Positions 27,767 through 41,866 of a stretch of 64,000 nt of DNA are shown here, in pieces. The notes under the pieces are model-generated. The model worked only from the letters and a program-made list of their open reading frames with translations, was not told where the DNA came from and searched no databases. The position numbers were made by a program, and so were the translations under genes. The DNA lies in assembly GCA_000497125.2 (NCBI GenBank), contig CM035316.1, positions 8,001 through 72,000 on the forward strand, in the 5' to 3' direction. This stretch comes from Spironucleus salmonicida (Eukaryota > Fornicata > Diplomonadida > Hexamitidae). Numbering within the stretch: position 1 is the first letter of the stretch; each line of letters starts with the position of its first letter.

Positions 27767-28428
27767 TAAATGGAGGTATGATAGGTACATTCGATATGTA
27801 GTGGATAGCATTAGCTAAATGGCGCTTGTGAATTGTCTGGGTAACTTATTGAACGCATTTTGAAGGAATAGCATTTTAGTTAAATTTAATGTATAATAAA
27901 ATATGAAATCTCGATTTTTAAAGCGCTTCCGCTATCGATGGGAGGCTGCGACATTTAAGACTTTAAAATTACTGCTCTGATAATTAAAATTATATCATAT
28001 GATATATTATAAAAATAAGCATAGCTAATGTTATTATATAGGGAAACTCAAATTATACATATGAGCAGATTTAGTTATATTTATATTTACTTGTGTAGGT
28101 TTTTGTTTACTGAGTATACAATATTAGTATTTAATATATATTGCAAATATATAGCATTATTTTATATCAAAAATTCAGGTTAAAACTAAGGAGCTCTAAA
28201 TATTTGATATTCTTATAATTCATAGCATATTTGGGACTCAAAACCAGAATCTTATATCCTATGGAATGCATTAGCAACAATTTAGTGCATAGTGCTAGGG
28301 GTAAATTTGATACTGTGCAGGATTAGTTAAGTTAAATACATCATGCAGATCATGTCTAATACTGAGTAAACGATATTTACCTAAACTAGTATTGTAATTA
28401 TTACCAACTGCATCGAAATATACTAATT
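27767..28428. other. Non-coding gap in repeat unit 3
   Basis: Matches 2184-2844. A patch near 28,015-28,200 is more diverged from units 1 and 2 than the surrounding sequence. No gene seen. Confidence 0.4.
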
Positions 28429-28944
28429 ATGGGTAAGCTTTTAAATCTATTTTGTATTTAGTTTCTATATGCCAGCTAATTACCTACTGTGCGCCTTGCT
28501 AATATATTATATATCTGCATAGTTATAAAATACCCAAGTAGTAAAATAAGCGCTCTAGCAGCCCAAGATATCAGGATCACTCCTCTCAAATACATAGAGC
28601 AATATAATGCTACACGAATAATATATTTAGTAAGATCTCTTTACATCTCTTGGCGAATCTCACATCCTGAGCACCTACTGATACATCTTGCACAAATAAT
28701 TTCACTTGCTTTTAGTATTGTTACTCTGATTCGCTCTGCTAACTCCTATCTACTAAAATAATCGTATATCCTACACTATCACGGATGTTCCAAAGCAGAG
28801 AACCTATTGCTCTATTATGAGTTTGATTACCTATTTGCTACACTAGTTCGGTATAAATTTTGCAAAGCTTACAGTTAGTATAATTTTTATACTTGCTTAC
28901 CCTAATCCATATAAGATGTATCCCAACTCAGCTAGTTCCGTTGA
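28429..28944 (+). CDS. Unrecognised 171-aa ORF, copy 3
   Basis: Duplicate of 2845-3360 with the same length. Confidence 0.3.
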
Positions 28945-29539
28945 GTGTGTGATAGCAGTCTCTCATATATTATCATAAGTGGTTAGTCTTTAACCTAAAC
29001 ATTTCGATAATCTAGATAGCTAGTATCTAGTGAACGTGAAAACTGCTAGGCTTAAGATAACTGCTAATTTATTATGTATTATTTATTTTAATATATAAGC
29101 AATAATCAGTTATAAATTTTCGAAACCCTCGCTCGATTTAGTTTTGCTAGATTATCGAAATATCCGGTAATACTTTCCAATATATAGCATAGCAGTATAA
29201 CATAAGTACAAGTGAACATCAGATTGAATAATGCTATAGTCATTACTAAGCATTTAACAAATTAGTCTTTGCATGATATGCATCTTTCCTAGTCTAAATC
29301 AGCCGTACTTCTAGTTATAATTTTATTTTATAAACTGTTACAGTCTCGCGATCAATTACTATAAATTGAAATAGTTACTATGTCATTTTAATCATCAAAA
29401 TAATATTTTTGATAATATTCTAAATATTTTTACTTAATTTTATATTCCTTTATTCGTATAATTTTTTCAAAAACTTCTCCGGTAATGATGGTAGTACGAT
29501 TTCTAGGGTCTAATTTAATCTGGTGTTGATTTTAATAAA

Positions 29540-30412
29540 ATGATTTGTGTTTCCTTTGCTGCTATGAATAGATCTATAAATTAACGAATTAGTATACTTT
29601 CACCTACGCCTCCCAGACGTCTAAACAATTTACCATTTTCGTATTCCGTTAAAATCATAGTTACGAAACATGTATATATTAATGAGATTTATGCAAACTA
29701 GAGACTTTACACTAAATAATCAATTAACTCTATACTTGTGCATCCTTTGGTGGCTGCCTGTGAGTGCTAACCATTAGGCTTAAGGAGTCTTATATATGAA
29801 AATGCTGTAAATCATGAATGTGATCCAAAATACTTTATCCTCAGCACTTCTGTACATATAGCACCAAGCATCTAGACTCATACTATTTTTAACCCACTAG
29901 ACTTGATTAGCATAACCTACAATTAAAATACTGTTCATTGTTAGTAGTTACGGCAGAAAGTCTTTCGACTGAGCAGCTAGATGTGCACAGAGGTTTCTTT
30001 TCAGCTAAATATCGTAGTCAATTCTGCTAAAATTAGCATAAACATTTTTACTACTGTACTATAACTTAGAATGCTAGTAAAGTCACTTATTCTTATACAC
30101 AACTCTAGAACTCCACATGGCTCTCGGGAATACAAAATTCTAGTAAACAATTTATATAGGAATTTAGAGTTAGATATAGTTACATTGGAGAATACAATGT
30201 TAATGGTAACATTCTCGACAGCACTGCGCAACGACCTAGTAAAAACATATCTTCCCCTTAGGTATCCATTTAGGTATTTGATTTTAGCAAAGCATGCAAT
30301 TACAATTTGTAGACATTATAATAACTATATACTTGTTATATAGGAGATAAATGATTCCATTTTTTAGTTTAAGCATATCATTAATCCTGCCTATACCTGC
30401 TAATGGTACTGA
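29540..30412 (+). CDS. Unrecognised 290-aa ORF, copy 3
   Basis: Duplicate of 3956-4828, with at least one amino-acid change near the C-terminal end (Arg to Ile at YILV-R/I). The frame is intact. Confidence 0.4.
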
Positions 30413-30441
30413 AACTATCTCATTTGATTATTTATTTTTGA

Positions 30442-31041
<600 letters not shown>

Positions 31042-31069
31042 TGTTTTCTAGTTTCCGTACTTCCACTAA

Positions 31070-31165
<96 letters not shown>

Positions 31166-31186
31166 TAAATAAAATAATAGATGTAA

Positions 31187-34100
31187 TCAATCCTTAATCG
31201 ATGGCTTTTGCACTGGTTCTTATCGTGTATCAAAACTTGACATATGCTTGACGCAAAATATAGTCTAGCTTTTAAATTTTCGCTAAAATACTACACTTAA
31301 TTACATTTAGTCTAAGAGCTAAGATACAGCAATCTTCTCTTTGAAAGTAAACTAAAAGTAAGTAAAATTATTTTTAATTTTCAGTATGCTAAATAGATTA
31401 TTTAATTTTGCAATCATAAACGATGGATCTTTAATAAATCTAAGATCTAGTAAAATAATAGTGTAGGGTTTTTATTTTAACAAAAACTTATCGCAACAAA
31501 AGATTGTTTGTCTAGAATCGAATACCTAATTAAAAAAGCTTAGTTCCTGTACGGGCTCTACACTCACCATACCAGTTAAGTTAGGCAAGCTAGTCTCAAT
31601 GTTTAGGTCTTCAGATTTCTTGACAAATATGTAAATCTTGCCTAAATAGTTGACTATGCTAAATTCATGCTTCTTCTGAATAAAACTATCGAAAATAGTG
31701 ATGTACTCATCTTCTTATGTCAACTAATAGAACTGATACTTTCTACTGTCGTTGGTTAGGTCTAAAATTTTTTTAATACGCTCATCATTTTTAGCTTTCT
31801 CTTTCTCTTGCTCCTGCGTAACTAACGCAGATGCACTCATATAGAGCATATCATTATCATTTTCCTCACCAGTATATTTAAAGATCAAATCTGCCGTTTT
31901 TGAATCCAGACCTATCTGTAATACATTTTTAAGGCCAAATGGCATGATTTTTTAGTTCAGGAAGTCCGGTATATGGTGTCCATACTCTACTGGCAACACA
32001 TAACAACCTTCTATCATTTCTAATGGTAAAGTAATATCGTCATACCCATGGAATGTGATGATGAAATCAAAAATTTTGTGATCTTGATCTAGTACATGTT
32101 AAAAACACAACTATTTATCAAACGGGATTATTATAATTAACGATGTAATTTTTTCTTATCTTACTAAAATCTCGAATGCTTCGCGCGCAGCCTATACTGA
32201 GTCTTTGAGTATTTAGTTATATACAGCTGCATCCTCCCCTTTGTGATCATAAGCCCTGTTGTTATCACTAAATTCATGTAGCGCATAATCTAGCGTTGGA
32301 TTCAAGAACATGATTTATTGATCGTCTTGCGCAAATGCTTCCACCAGATTTTAATAAAAGGTTATTTTTATCTTATTATTGACAATAGCCTGTACATATA
32401 CACTTCTGCAGTTTAGAGTCTGCATAACCTTCTTCAAATTCTCGAGTAAAGTATTAGACTGCCTGGAAATAATCATAACTAGCAAAATGGCATTCAAAAA
32501 CTCTAATAGGATACTTCGACTAAAAAACTTGGAAAGGTCTTACGACAAGGACTGAATTTTTTCTGCTTTGAATATATTTTACGAAAACGTTTCAATAAAT
32601 TTCGTCATCAGCTGATAGTTTAAAACGGCCACTACTTCTGAGTTTAGCGTTGTCGATGCTATACAACTAATATTGTATTGAGCACTATTATTCAATAAAT
32701 CAAATTTGTGTGTACCTTTATTCAGTACAAAATTTTTAACTTCATCAACATCTTTGCTTATAATAATATTTTCGAAAGTCTAGGTAAGACTGCACATCTA
32801 ATATACGTCGACTTTCACATTGTTCACAGTAATTTTGTGACGCTTAACGCCATTAAAATTATTAAGTTGTTTTGACTCTTTGTCTTTGAGGAACCATATA
32901 GAAGGGCATATGGAAGAACACATGAACTACATCTCAACCGACTTTTCCGTCATCATCGAGTACAGCAGCGATACCAAAATTGGTGTTTCTTCAGCAAATT
33001 TATTGACTCTACCTGGTATAGCATCTACAGCCTAGGTATAACCAGCAGCATCCACTACCACCCGGCGCTGCTCGTACTGAAAGCTAGACAGCAATGACGC
33101 ATGAGGCTGAACATATCCTAATATCTATGCGTTAATATACTTTACGCCCACTCTGCTTGATAAGATATTATAGGAAAATTAATTGACTGTAAGGAAATTT
33201 ATGACGGTAAGGTCTGTTCCCACCATTATAACCGTAACATAATCAAAATTAGGTGTCTCGTATTTAGTACTGTATTTTTCAACCATTTTTGGTAGTTTTT
33301 CAATCATCAATTATAGATTTTAATGTAAATTCTTTGTATTTATATTCATAAAATATTCGCATATTAAAGACTGGACTGAAGAAGACCAATATTATTTTAG
33401 CATGCCCTGCTAACCTTTAGAGGAAGTATTCTCACCAGTAGTTTTTTCTTCTTTTTTATCCTTGGATAACTAGTCATCCACTTAGCTCTCTTCAATTTTC
33501 TTAAATGCAATAACTGAAAATGTTTTCCAAAACGCTGTTTCGACCCCTCTGGGGTTAAATAATTAAAGAATCAATTTGTAGAAATTCGTTTCAAAATCCT
33601 AATAGTACTGAACCCGATTCCTGTAAGACACCATTCCCTTAAAGAATATTTATCTAAATTTTGTTCTGTTCCTAATATTCAATATCTGCGGTGAGTAAAC
33701 AACTAACTCGTCAAGAATGTCGTAATCAGCAATCTCGAGGCGAAGGTACTCCATAGCTATGAGAATATACTCTGATTTTCCTAGTATGTTATTAAGAGAT
33801 TTAAAATATTCTATTATAACTTATTGGTTGGACTGCATAATACTAAATATCTCATTTTTTTGCTTAAACTATATACTGGTTATGATGTCTTCAAGAGTTT
33901 GGTACAAGTCTATACCTTTATTTTAGAATCGACCTGTCACACTAAGTTAGTTCAGTTTTTGCTTTGCTGCTACCAACAAGTTAATGTTCAGAAGGTGTGA
34001 AATAACATTGATAGCTAAATTATATTTTTTGTTTTTGACATCTCCTAATATGTCTATCTTTTAAAATTCTTGAATAGAAAGTGTTGCTTAAATCTTAGCA

Positions 34101-35626
34101 TACCGTTTCTTACCTAACTTGATTAGCTTTTTCTCGTAATATACGAACAATAACTGACACAACTTAACGCATTTCGAAAATTTCTCCTTCTATGATTGCA
34201 AGCACTCATCTACCAAAATGATAGGGTGTTTCAATTATATATTATTTCGCCTTTGTTATTCAAGTAATACTTAGTCTATATCATTTATAATATTTGCAGT
34301 ATCTATAATGAAAAAAGAAGCTAGTTTTAGTTAATCGAATTGCAACTATATAGAATTATCGTATTTTAGCTTTTGAACTAATTACAAGTTGCCCTCAATT
34401 TTGTTAATAAATAGAATCATACTCTAGTAAATAAAAGACATCTAGTCTAAGCTTTCCAACTGAAAGGTATGGAATTTACAAACATCAGCAAGTACTTTTT
34501 CTTTGTAATTTTTTAAATCCTGCAACTCGAATATATTTTTATACTTATCAACTAGTTGCTCGTGAAATGAGTGTGTCCTGTACATATATAGAGGTTAGTC
34601 ATCAGATCCTTCCTTATTGAGCAAAATTGGAACATTTCCCTTCAGGAGGTGGAAAAAGTACTGCGTGTAGAGAGCTACGCTTTTCCCAGACCTGGAACTC
34701 TGGCTTATGACAGCATTCGTAAGCGTGTCTGTTACTTCATTTCCAATCAACGAGAATATTGCAAAATACTCCGCCTTGAAGAGGTAGGACACGTGGCAGA
34801 GCTGCTGGAACATGAACAGGCAGATCCCGGTGCCGAGAAAGTGGAAGGGGAGCTGGAACAGGTTGATAAGGTCAAACTTATCCAACTATGGTTTTTCTTT
34901 TTCTGTGAATGACTCTCCCTTGTAAATCTTATTCGATACCTCAAATATCTTTTTAAGCAAAGCCAAGTCTTCACCATACACATCTATTACAATAACATTG
35001 TTTTTTAAATCATTAAACTAAGTATCATACAACCTGAATGCCGAGTACCCAAAAATCAACGGCAGAATTAGAGGATACTTACCTACCTTCTGGTACTTAA
35101 TAGCTGCTAGCTGCAACAGTACCTGATTTTCATGAAAATCAATTTTCTTTATACTTTTAGGCTAAAGAATCTTTTTCGTGTCAAAACTATTGTATAGCGA
35201 AAAGTACTGTAAATGGTAGTCTTTAATGCTCTTTGCAAATTTAGCAAAAGAAGGTTTTCGTGTGGATTTTATCGAAAGAACCCTAAGCCCCATCTGTGCT
35301 GCAACTAGGCCTATATTGTCCCAAAATTTTGGATCTCGCGAGTTAATTATCTTTTTTAATTATGATATCTAAAACAGCATATTCTGAGCTATTTTCCCCA
35401 GCTTCTTGTAGAGCAGGACGACCTAGACCGCGCACAGCTACTCTTTCGTTGTAATAGTTGCACGTAGAATATATTACTATTGACCATCAAGCTAGATTGA
35501 TTGACTAATTTCATTATCTCTTATGGTAAACTTAATCTATAAAATAGTGTTACTAACTATGACATTTTTATTAGCATCAACTGAAAATGGAATAGCGTCA
35601 AACTCGATAGATAAATCTGCAGTCAT
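31187..35626 (-). CDS. 1,479-aa P-loop protein (unit 3)
   Basis: Again exactly 4,440 bp and near-identical to units 1 and 2 over the C-terminal 1,150 residues. The region upstream of the GKS loop is a patchwork. Residues just before the loop are private to this copy (SLIGNEVTDTLTNAV against SLVKNDLNDTLTNAV, and FHFLGTG against THFLNTG). The next block resembles unit 2, the block around 35,060-35,230 resembles unit 1, and 35,260-35,480 resembles unit 2 again. Frame and length are kept throughout, so the mosaic protein is probably functional. Confidence 0.85.
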
Positions 35627-36130
35627 TTAAGAAGGAAATAGGAAAGATGTAAAGTAAAATATATCAATATTATACATTAATATAATATTATAATTTGAAG
35701 AAAAAACTCTACTTGCATTTATAATACATAATTTAATACATATTATAATTAATGAATGTTAAGCGTTTTACGAACTAAAAAGTATGAAATGAACTCGTGT
35801 GACTTTTCCATCTGCCTTTAAGCACTAGTATGGAATTACTAATATACAATACTACTTAACTATCACGCATTCTTAGTGAATGTATGAGTTTCCTAAAAAT
35901 ACGTTAGCTCATACGCTATGCATGATCCCACGCATCCCTATCGTTACTAGATCCAATAAGTACCATCTTCTGCTGACTTTGCTGCCCTTTGGTAAAACTC
36001 ATCCTAGCGAGTCGTCGTTACCATCTAAAATTCATCCATCCCTATGCTTCGGTCTTAAGCAGCATACCGAGTGAGACTGTAGAATATCATTTTTGATAGA
36101 TTATGCATCATGCGGGTATTAAAGATAAAA
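35627..36130. repeat. Gene 5' flank and left junction block, copy 3
   Basis: Presumed promoter of the unit 3 P-loop gene and the junction into array 4. The junction part is nearly identical to that of copy 2, including the ATAAAATACAAGCAGTC join. Confidence 0.6.
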
Positions 36131-37826
36131 TACAAGCAGTCTTCGGCATAGCCTGTGCTTGCATTACTAGTGAGAATACCCTTCCTAGTGTACTGTGCAC
36201 CTGGGCTCATAAGTGAATATATATTAGTAAGTATAGTAATGTATTATATAGATACAATAGTATATACTAAATATCCTTACAAGCACCACTCCCAATGCAT
36301 ATATACTATTAAACTCCATTTAAGATATTACTATATATACTATAGTATTGTATTGTCGTCAAGCACTACGCCAGTACCACTCACGCCTGCCTTGGTGCTG
36401 TCTATGGAAATACTACGTGTAGCAGTACTAGTGGTACCCACTTCAGTAGCAGGCAGGTACTACACATAGAATATACAAACAGCATTCGGCATAGCCTGTG
36501 CTTGTACTCTACTAGTGAGAATAGCCTTCCTAGTGCTACTGTGCACCTGGGCTCATAAGTGAATATATATTAGTAAGTATAGTAGTATATTATATAAGTA
36601 CAATAGTAATATACTAAATATCCTTATAGGCACCACTCCCAATGCATACATACTACTAAACTCCAATTAAGTTATTACTATATATACTATAGTATTGCAT
36701 AATCATCAAGCACTATCCCAGTACCACTCACGCCTACCGTGGTGCTGTCTATGGAACTACTTGGGGTACCAGTACTGGTGGTACCCAGTTCAGTAGCAGG
36801 CAGGTACTACACATAGAATATACTAACAGCATTCGGCATAGCCTGTGCTTGTACTCTACAGGTAAGAATAGCCTTCTTAGGCTACTTTGTACCTGGGCTC
36901 ATAAGTGAATATATATTAGTAAGTATAGTAATGTATTATATAGATACAATAGTATATACTAAATATCCTTATAGGCACCACTCCCAATGCATATATACTA
37001 TTAAACTCCATTTAAGATATTACTATATATACTATAGTATTGTATTGTCATCGAGCACTATGCAGTACCACTCACGCCTACCGTGGTGCTGTCTATGGAA
37101 ATACTTGGGGTACCGTACTAGTGGTACCCACTTCAGTAGCAGGCAGGTACTACACATAGAATATACAAACAGCATTCGGCATAGCCTGTGCTTGCATTAC
37201 TAGTAAGAATACCCTTCTTAGTGCTACTGTGTACCTGGGCTCATAAGTGAATATATATTAGTAAGTATAGTAGTATATTATATAAATACAATAGTAATAT
37301 ACTAAATATCCTTACAAGCACCACTCCCAATGCATATATACTAATAAACTCCATTTAAGATATTACTATATATACTATAGTATTGTATTGTCGTCAAGCA
37401 CTACGCCAGTACCACTCACGCCTGCCTTGGTGCTGTCTATGGAAATACTACGTGTAGCAGTACTAGTGGTACCAACTTCAGTAGCAGGCAGGTACTACAC
37501 ATAGAATATACTAACAGCATTCGGCATAGCCTGTGCTTGTACTCTACAGGTAAGAATAGCCTTCTTAGGCTACTTTGTACCTGGGCTCATAAGTGAATAT
37601 ATATTAGTAAGTATAGTAATGTATTATATAGATACAATAGTATATACTAAATATCCTTATAGGCACCACTCCCAATGCATATATACTATTAAACTCCATT
37701 TAAGCTATTACTATATATAATATAGTATTGTATAATCATCCAGCACTACGCCAGTACCACTCACGCCTACCGTGGTGCTGTCTATGGAAATACTTGGGGT
37801 ACCGTACTAGTGGTACCGACTTCACT
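36131..37826. repeat. 345-bp satellite array 4, first block (about 5 units)
   Basis: Units of both types seen in array 3, ending in the CACTAGCAGGCAGGTATGCC junction that leads into a mini-unit. Confidence 0.9.
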
Positions 37827-38170
37827 AGCAGGCAGGTATGCCAAATATGAAGGTTAAGCCATTATACACTATGCCAACAGCATCGACTCAGGCTCGCAGC
37901 ACCAAAATGTGGAAGGCCTAAGCTAGCATAAGTCCAACCCTATTCTTGCTAAATTATGATATTGCTACCTCGCTGGGTCCTGACTACCAGCTAGCGCCAT
38001 CTCGTCACCCTGATAGCCACACTCTCGCTGACCTCGCTTTGGTAAAACTCATCCTGCGAGTCGTCGTTACCATTTAAAACTCATCCATCCCTATGCTTCG
38101 GTGTTAAGCAGCATACCGGGTGAGACTGCAAAATATCATTTTTGATAGATTATGCATCATCCGGGTATTA
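37827..38170. repeat. Second mini-unit: right junction fused to left junction inside array 4
   Basis: Same architecture and same fusion point as 26,605-26,960 (CTCGCTGACCTCGCTTTGG), with a few base differences. The two share one origin and were copied along with the satellite. Confidence 0.7.
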
Positions 38171-39535
38171 AAGATATAATACAATCAGTATTCGGCATAA
38201 CCTGTGCTTGTACTCTACTAGTGAGAATACCCTTCTTAGTGCTACTGTGTACCTGGGCTCATAAGTGAATATATATTAGTAAGTATAGTAATGTATTATA
38301 TAGATACAATAGTAATATACTAAATATCCTTATAAGCACCACTCCCAATGCATATATACTATGAAACTCCAATTAAGTTATTACTATATATACTATAGTA
38401 TTGCATACTCATCAAGCACTATCCCAGTACCACTCACGCCTGCCTTGGTGCTGTCTATGGAACTACTTGGGGTACCAGTACTGGTGGTACCCACTTCAGT
38501 AGCAGGCAGGTATTAAAGATAAAATACAAGCAGTCTTCGGCATAGCCTGTGCTTGTACTCTACAGGTGAGAATAGCCTTCTTAGGCTACTGTGCACCTGG
38601 GCTCATAAGTGAGTATATATTAGTAAGTATAGTAGTATATTATATAAGTACAATAGTATATACTAAATATCCTTACAAGCACCACTCCCAATGCATATAT
38701 ACTACTAAACTCCATTTAAGATATTACTATATATACTATAGTATTGTATTGTCGTCAAGCACTATCCCAGTACCACTCACGCCTACCGTGGTGCTGTCTA
38801 TGGAACTACTTGGGGTACCAGTACTGGTGGTACCCAGTTCAGTAGCAGCCAGGTATTACACATAGAATATACTAACAGCATTCGGCATAGCCTGTGCTTG
38901 TACTCTACAGGTAAGAATAGCCTTCTTAGGCTACTGTGCACCTGGGCTCATAAGTGAGTATATATTAGTAAGTATAGTAGTATATTATATAAGTACAATA
39001 GTATATACTAAATATCCTTACAAGCACCACTCCCAATGCATATATACTACTAAACTCCATTTAAGATATTACTATATATACTATAGTATTGTATTGTCGT
39101 CAAGCACTATCCCAGTACCACTCACGCCTACCGTGGTGCTGTCTATGGAACTACTTGGGGTACCAGTACTGGTGGTACCCAGTTCAGTAGCAGCCAGGTA
39201 TTACACATAGAATATACAAACAGCATTCGGCATAGCCTGTGCTTGTACTCTACAGGTAAGAATAGCCTTCTTAGGCTACTTTGTACCTGGGCTCATAAGT
39301 GAATATATATTAGTAAGTATAGTAATGTATTATATAGATACAATAGTATATACTAAATATCCTTATAGGCACCACTCCCAATGCATATATACTATTAAAC
39401 TCCATTTAAGCTATTACTATATATAATATAGTATTGTATAATCATCCAGCACTACGCCAGTACCACTCACGCCTACCGTGGTGCTGTCTATGGAAATACT
39501 TGGGGTACCGTACTAGTGGTACCGACTTCACTAGC
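38171..39535. repeat. 345-bp satellite array 4, second block (about 4 units)
   Basis: The units starting near 38,550 and 38,900 are almost identical, a recent single-unit duplication. The block ends in the CACTAGCAGGCAGGTATGCC junction. Confidence 0.9.
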
Positions 39536-39720
39536 AGGCAGGTATGCCAAATATGAAGGTTAAGCCATTATACACTATGCCAACAGCATCACTCAGCCTC
39601 GTAGCACCAAGATGTGGAAGGCCTAAGCTAGCATAAGTTCAGTCCTATTCTTGCTAAATTATGATATTGCTACCTCGCTGGGTCCTGACCACCGAGCTAG
39701 CGCTATCCTCGCCACCGGCT
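39536..39720. repeat. Truncated right junction: end of the tandem array
   Basis: About 185 bp matching the start of the gene-bearing unit, then identity is lost near CTATCCTCGCCACCGGC. This is the boundary between the higher-order repeat and single-copy DNA. Confidence 0.7.
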
Positions 39721-40799
39721 AAAGCAAACATTAGAAAGCCAGCTGATACCTTTATGTCCAAACTTCCCAGCTAATTTATTCTTACAGGCGTGCTAAGTGC
39801 CTACCGGCAGAAGCATACTCCCCATCTAGTATATCTGCTTCGCTAAGTTCTACCCATATATTAAATATATATGGTATTGATATGTGAAAGGTAATGTAGA
39901 ATTACTGCTAGTATTACTACTATAAGAACTTACTACCACCATTGTACCGAAAGTGTTATTTTATAGCAGAATACACTAAGTCCAATATTGTGCTTCCATG
40001 CCCAAGAATGTAGGACCCAATATCAAAACTTATTGGCAACCGAGGCATCGTCTTGTACTTAACGAAATAGGTGCTTGCAATACATTTGATGCCTAAAACC
40101 TACCAGTAATGCTGTAGCGAAATAGAACGATTAGCTATATACGCAAGTTTTCATATCCATCGAACCCATCAGAAGCTAAACTATATTATGCTCGCTCGGG
40201 ACATGATATCCATATGCAATTTTAATCTCTTGTTTTTGACTTTCTGATTAACTTTCCCTTCTCCGTCGCTGTATTAGATTGCTTTTTCGAACACAGTATC
40301 TTTGTGTTTTGATATTATTATAACTAGATATATTCATACTAAATAATATTATAAATAGTTCAGGCTAGCAATATACTCCCTAACCTCGTTATATGCAAAT
40401 TCGTCTAATAGAATATATTCCGATATGTTTCTATTGGGGTATAGTATAATGCGGCAGATGGGGATCCTTACCGTGCCATTAAAGGTAGCTCTTCGTTCGT
40501 GCTTTAATCTTACCCTAGCTCTTGCTAGCTAGGAACTAGCTGCTTGAGGACGCTAGCTAACTAACTTACCGAACTTAGTATTTCACTAGTGCATGCTAGC
40601 CTAGTATATCTATTATCATATATATCCTCTGGGCATAACCAATATAGGCTCAGTGCTAAAGTGTAAATAGTATATATTCTGCATTCTCTAAATTACATTA
40701 TATATTTATGCATTATATTCTATACACCTATTTCATATTCGAGTCAACCGTAGTTTATCTGTGCATGCCCCACTGTTAGCAGGAACCGGAGGCAGCAGC
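39721..40799. other. Region without a recognised gene
   Basis: About 1.1 kb of unique DNA of mixed composition, with no open frame above about 50 codons that I could support on the strands checked and no recognisable RNA gene. GCTAGC-type short repeats cluster near 40,515-40,560. Confidence 0.4.
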
Positions 40800-41186
40800 T
40801 CAGGCATCCTGATATGCATCAAAATAACAGTGCTCGCCTGAAGATCGCTGGGAGAGCAGCATATTAGTTTAGGTGGGGGTGTGGGGTTAGCTCTTAATTC
40901 TGCTCAATGTGAAAGGCCTCCAGTCCAATGTATCAGTTCCATGCCAACTATCAGGTGCACCTGCTGCCTGATTGGTGTGAGTCAGTGCTGGTATGCGGAT
41001 GATGGGAGCACTTACTGCATTAGGACACCAGGTGGTCTTTAACGGTTTACCGATTCTATGATATGTGGTTGAGCACCAGCCTGAGTGCCGATGAACTGCA
41101 GGCTGGTGCGGAATGAAGATTGTGGGTTGAGTGTTATAATTCTGTTTCAAATGTTATTCTTATTAATAGATTTTAAAAAGATACAT
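40800..41186 (-). CDS. Doubtful 128-aa ORF in a GC-rich island
   Basis: With TAA/TAG as Gln the frame runs from ATG 41186 (MYLFKIYQQEQHLKQ) to TGA 40800. The product is rich in His, Pro, Thr and Trp (for example DSWHGTDTLDWRPFT) and matches no family I know. Its base composition differs sharply from the flanking AT-rich DNA, and an 11-bp hairpin lies inside it. A structured RNA or a transferred fragment is as likely as a protein gene. Confidence 0.3.
41073..41109. other. Perfect 11-bp inverted repeat (hairpin)
   Basis: GCACCAGCCTG at 41073-41083 is the exact reverse complement of CAGGCTGGTGC at 41099-41109, separated by a 15-base loop. The stem is GC-rich and stands out in this genome. Its function is unknown. 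Confidence 0.6.
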
Positions 41187-41866
41187 GATATATGATATTC
41201 AGTGGGATGAAGTATGAGTTTGTATATCTTGTATTTGTATTTTGCTGTTGTATATTTTGATGATGTAACAGTAAAGGTAAATATAATTATAATTATTATA
41301 TAGCAGTTCGTATCTTGTCAACGCAAAATAAAATGCATTTTAATTAACTTAATTAAAGAGACATTAATAAGTTACAATCATCAATTTCATATACATGAAA
41401 TTCTTTTTTTTTAAGTTTTTATATATATCATTTGTGTTGCAAACAATACGATATTTTTTATTTTTAAAATAAAAAATAAAATATTTTTTTAATTTTGCTA
41501 CTATGCTTATCTACTTCGTATAGTAATAGTCATAGATTAAACTCAGATATGATAGAATTTCATTCAATATAATTGTAGCATCCATTATTGGTTAAAATAA
41601 TTATTTTTATCATTATTTCCTCGAAAGATAATATTAGTAAGAAACTGACTATGCTCATAATATAAATTTAACGTATATCTCCTTAACATGATAACATAAT
41701 AAGATAGCTCTAAGTTTGTTTTATATTAGGGATTATAATATAGACAAGAGTCATTATCTTCATTAAAAAACTAATTAGACATTTATATTACAGCCTAGTA
41801 TACTATAAAATATATATGAATAATAAAGAATTAAATTCATATAATAATAAAAATATAATAAATTAA
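41187..41866. other. AT-rich gap without a recognised gene
   Basis: Contains poly-A/T runs and TAA-rich DNA downstream of the glucanotransferase stop codon. I see no open frame or RNA gene here. Confidence 0.45.

Noticed and set aside
40887-41150. Shorter standard-code version of the minus ORF in the GC-rich island
   Set aside because: It lacks an ATG; the table-6 frame is longer (40800-41186), and even that is doubtful.
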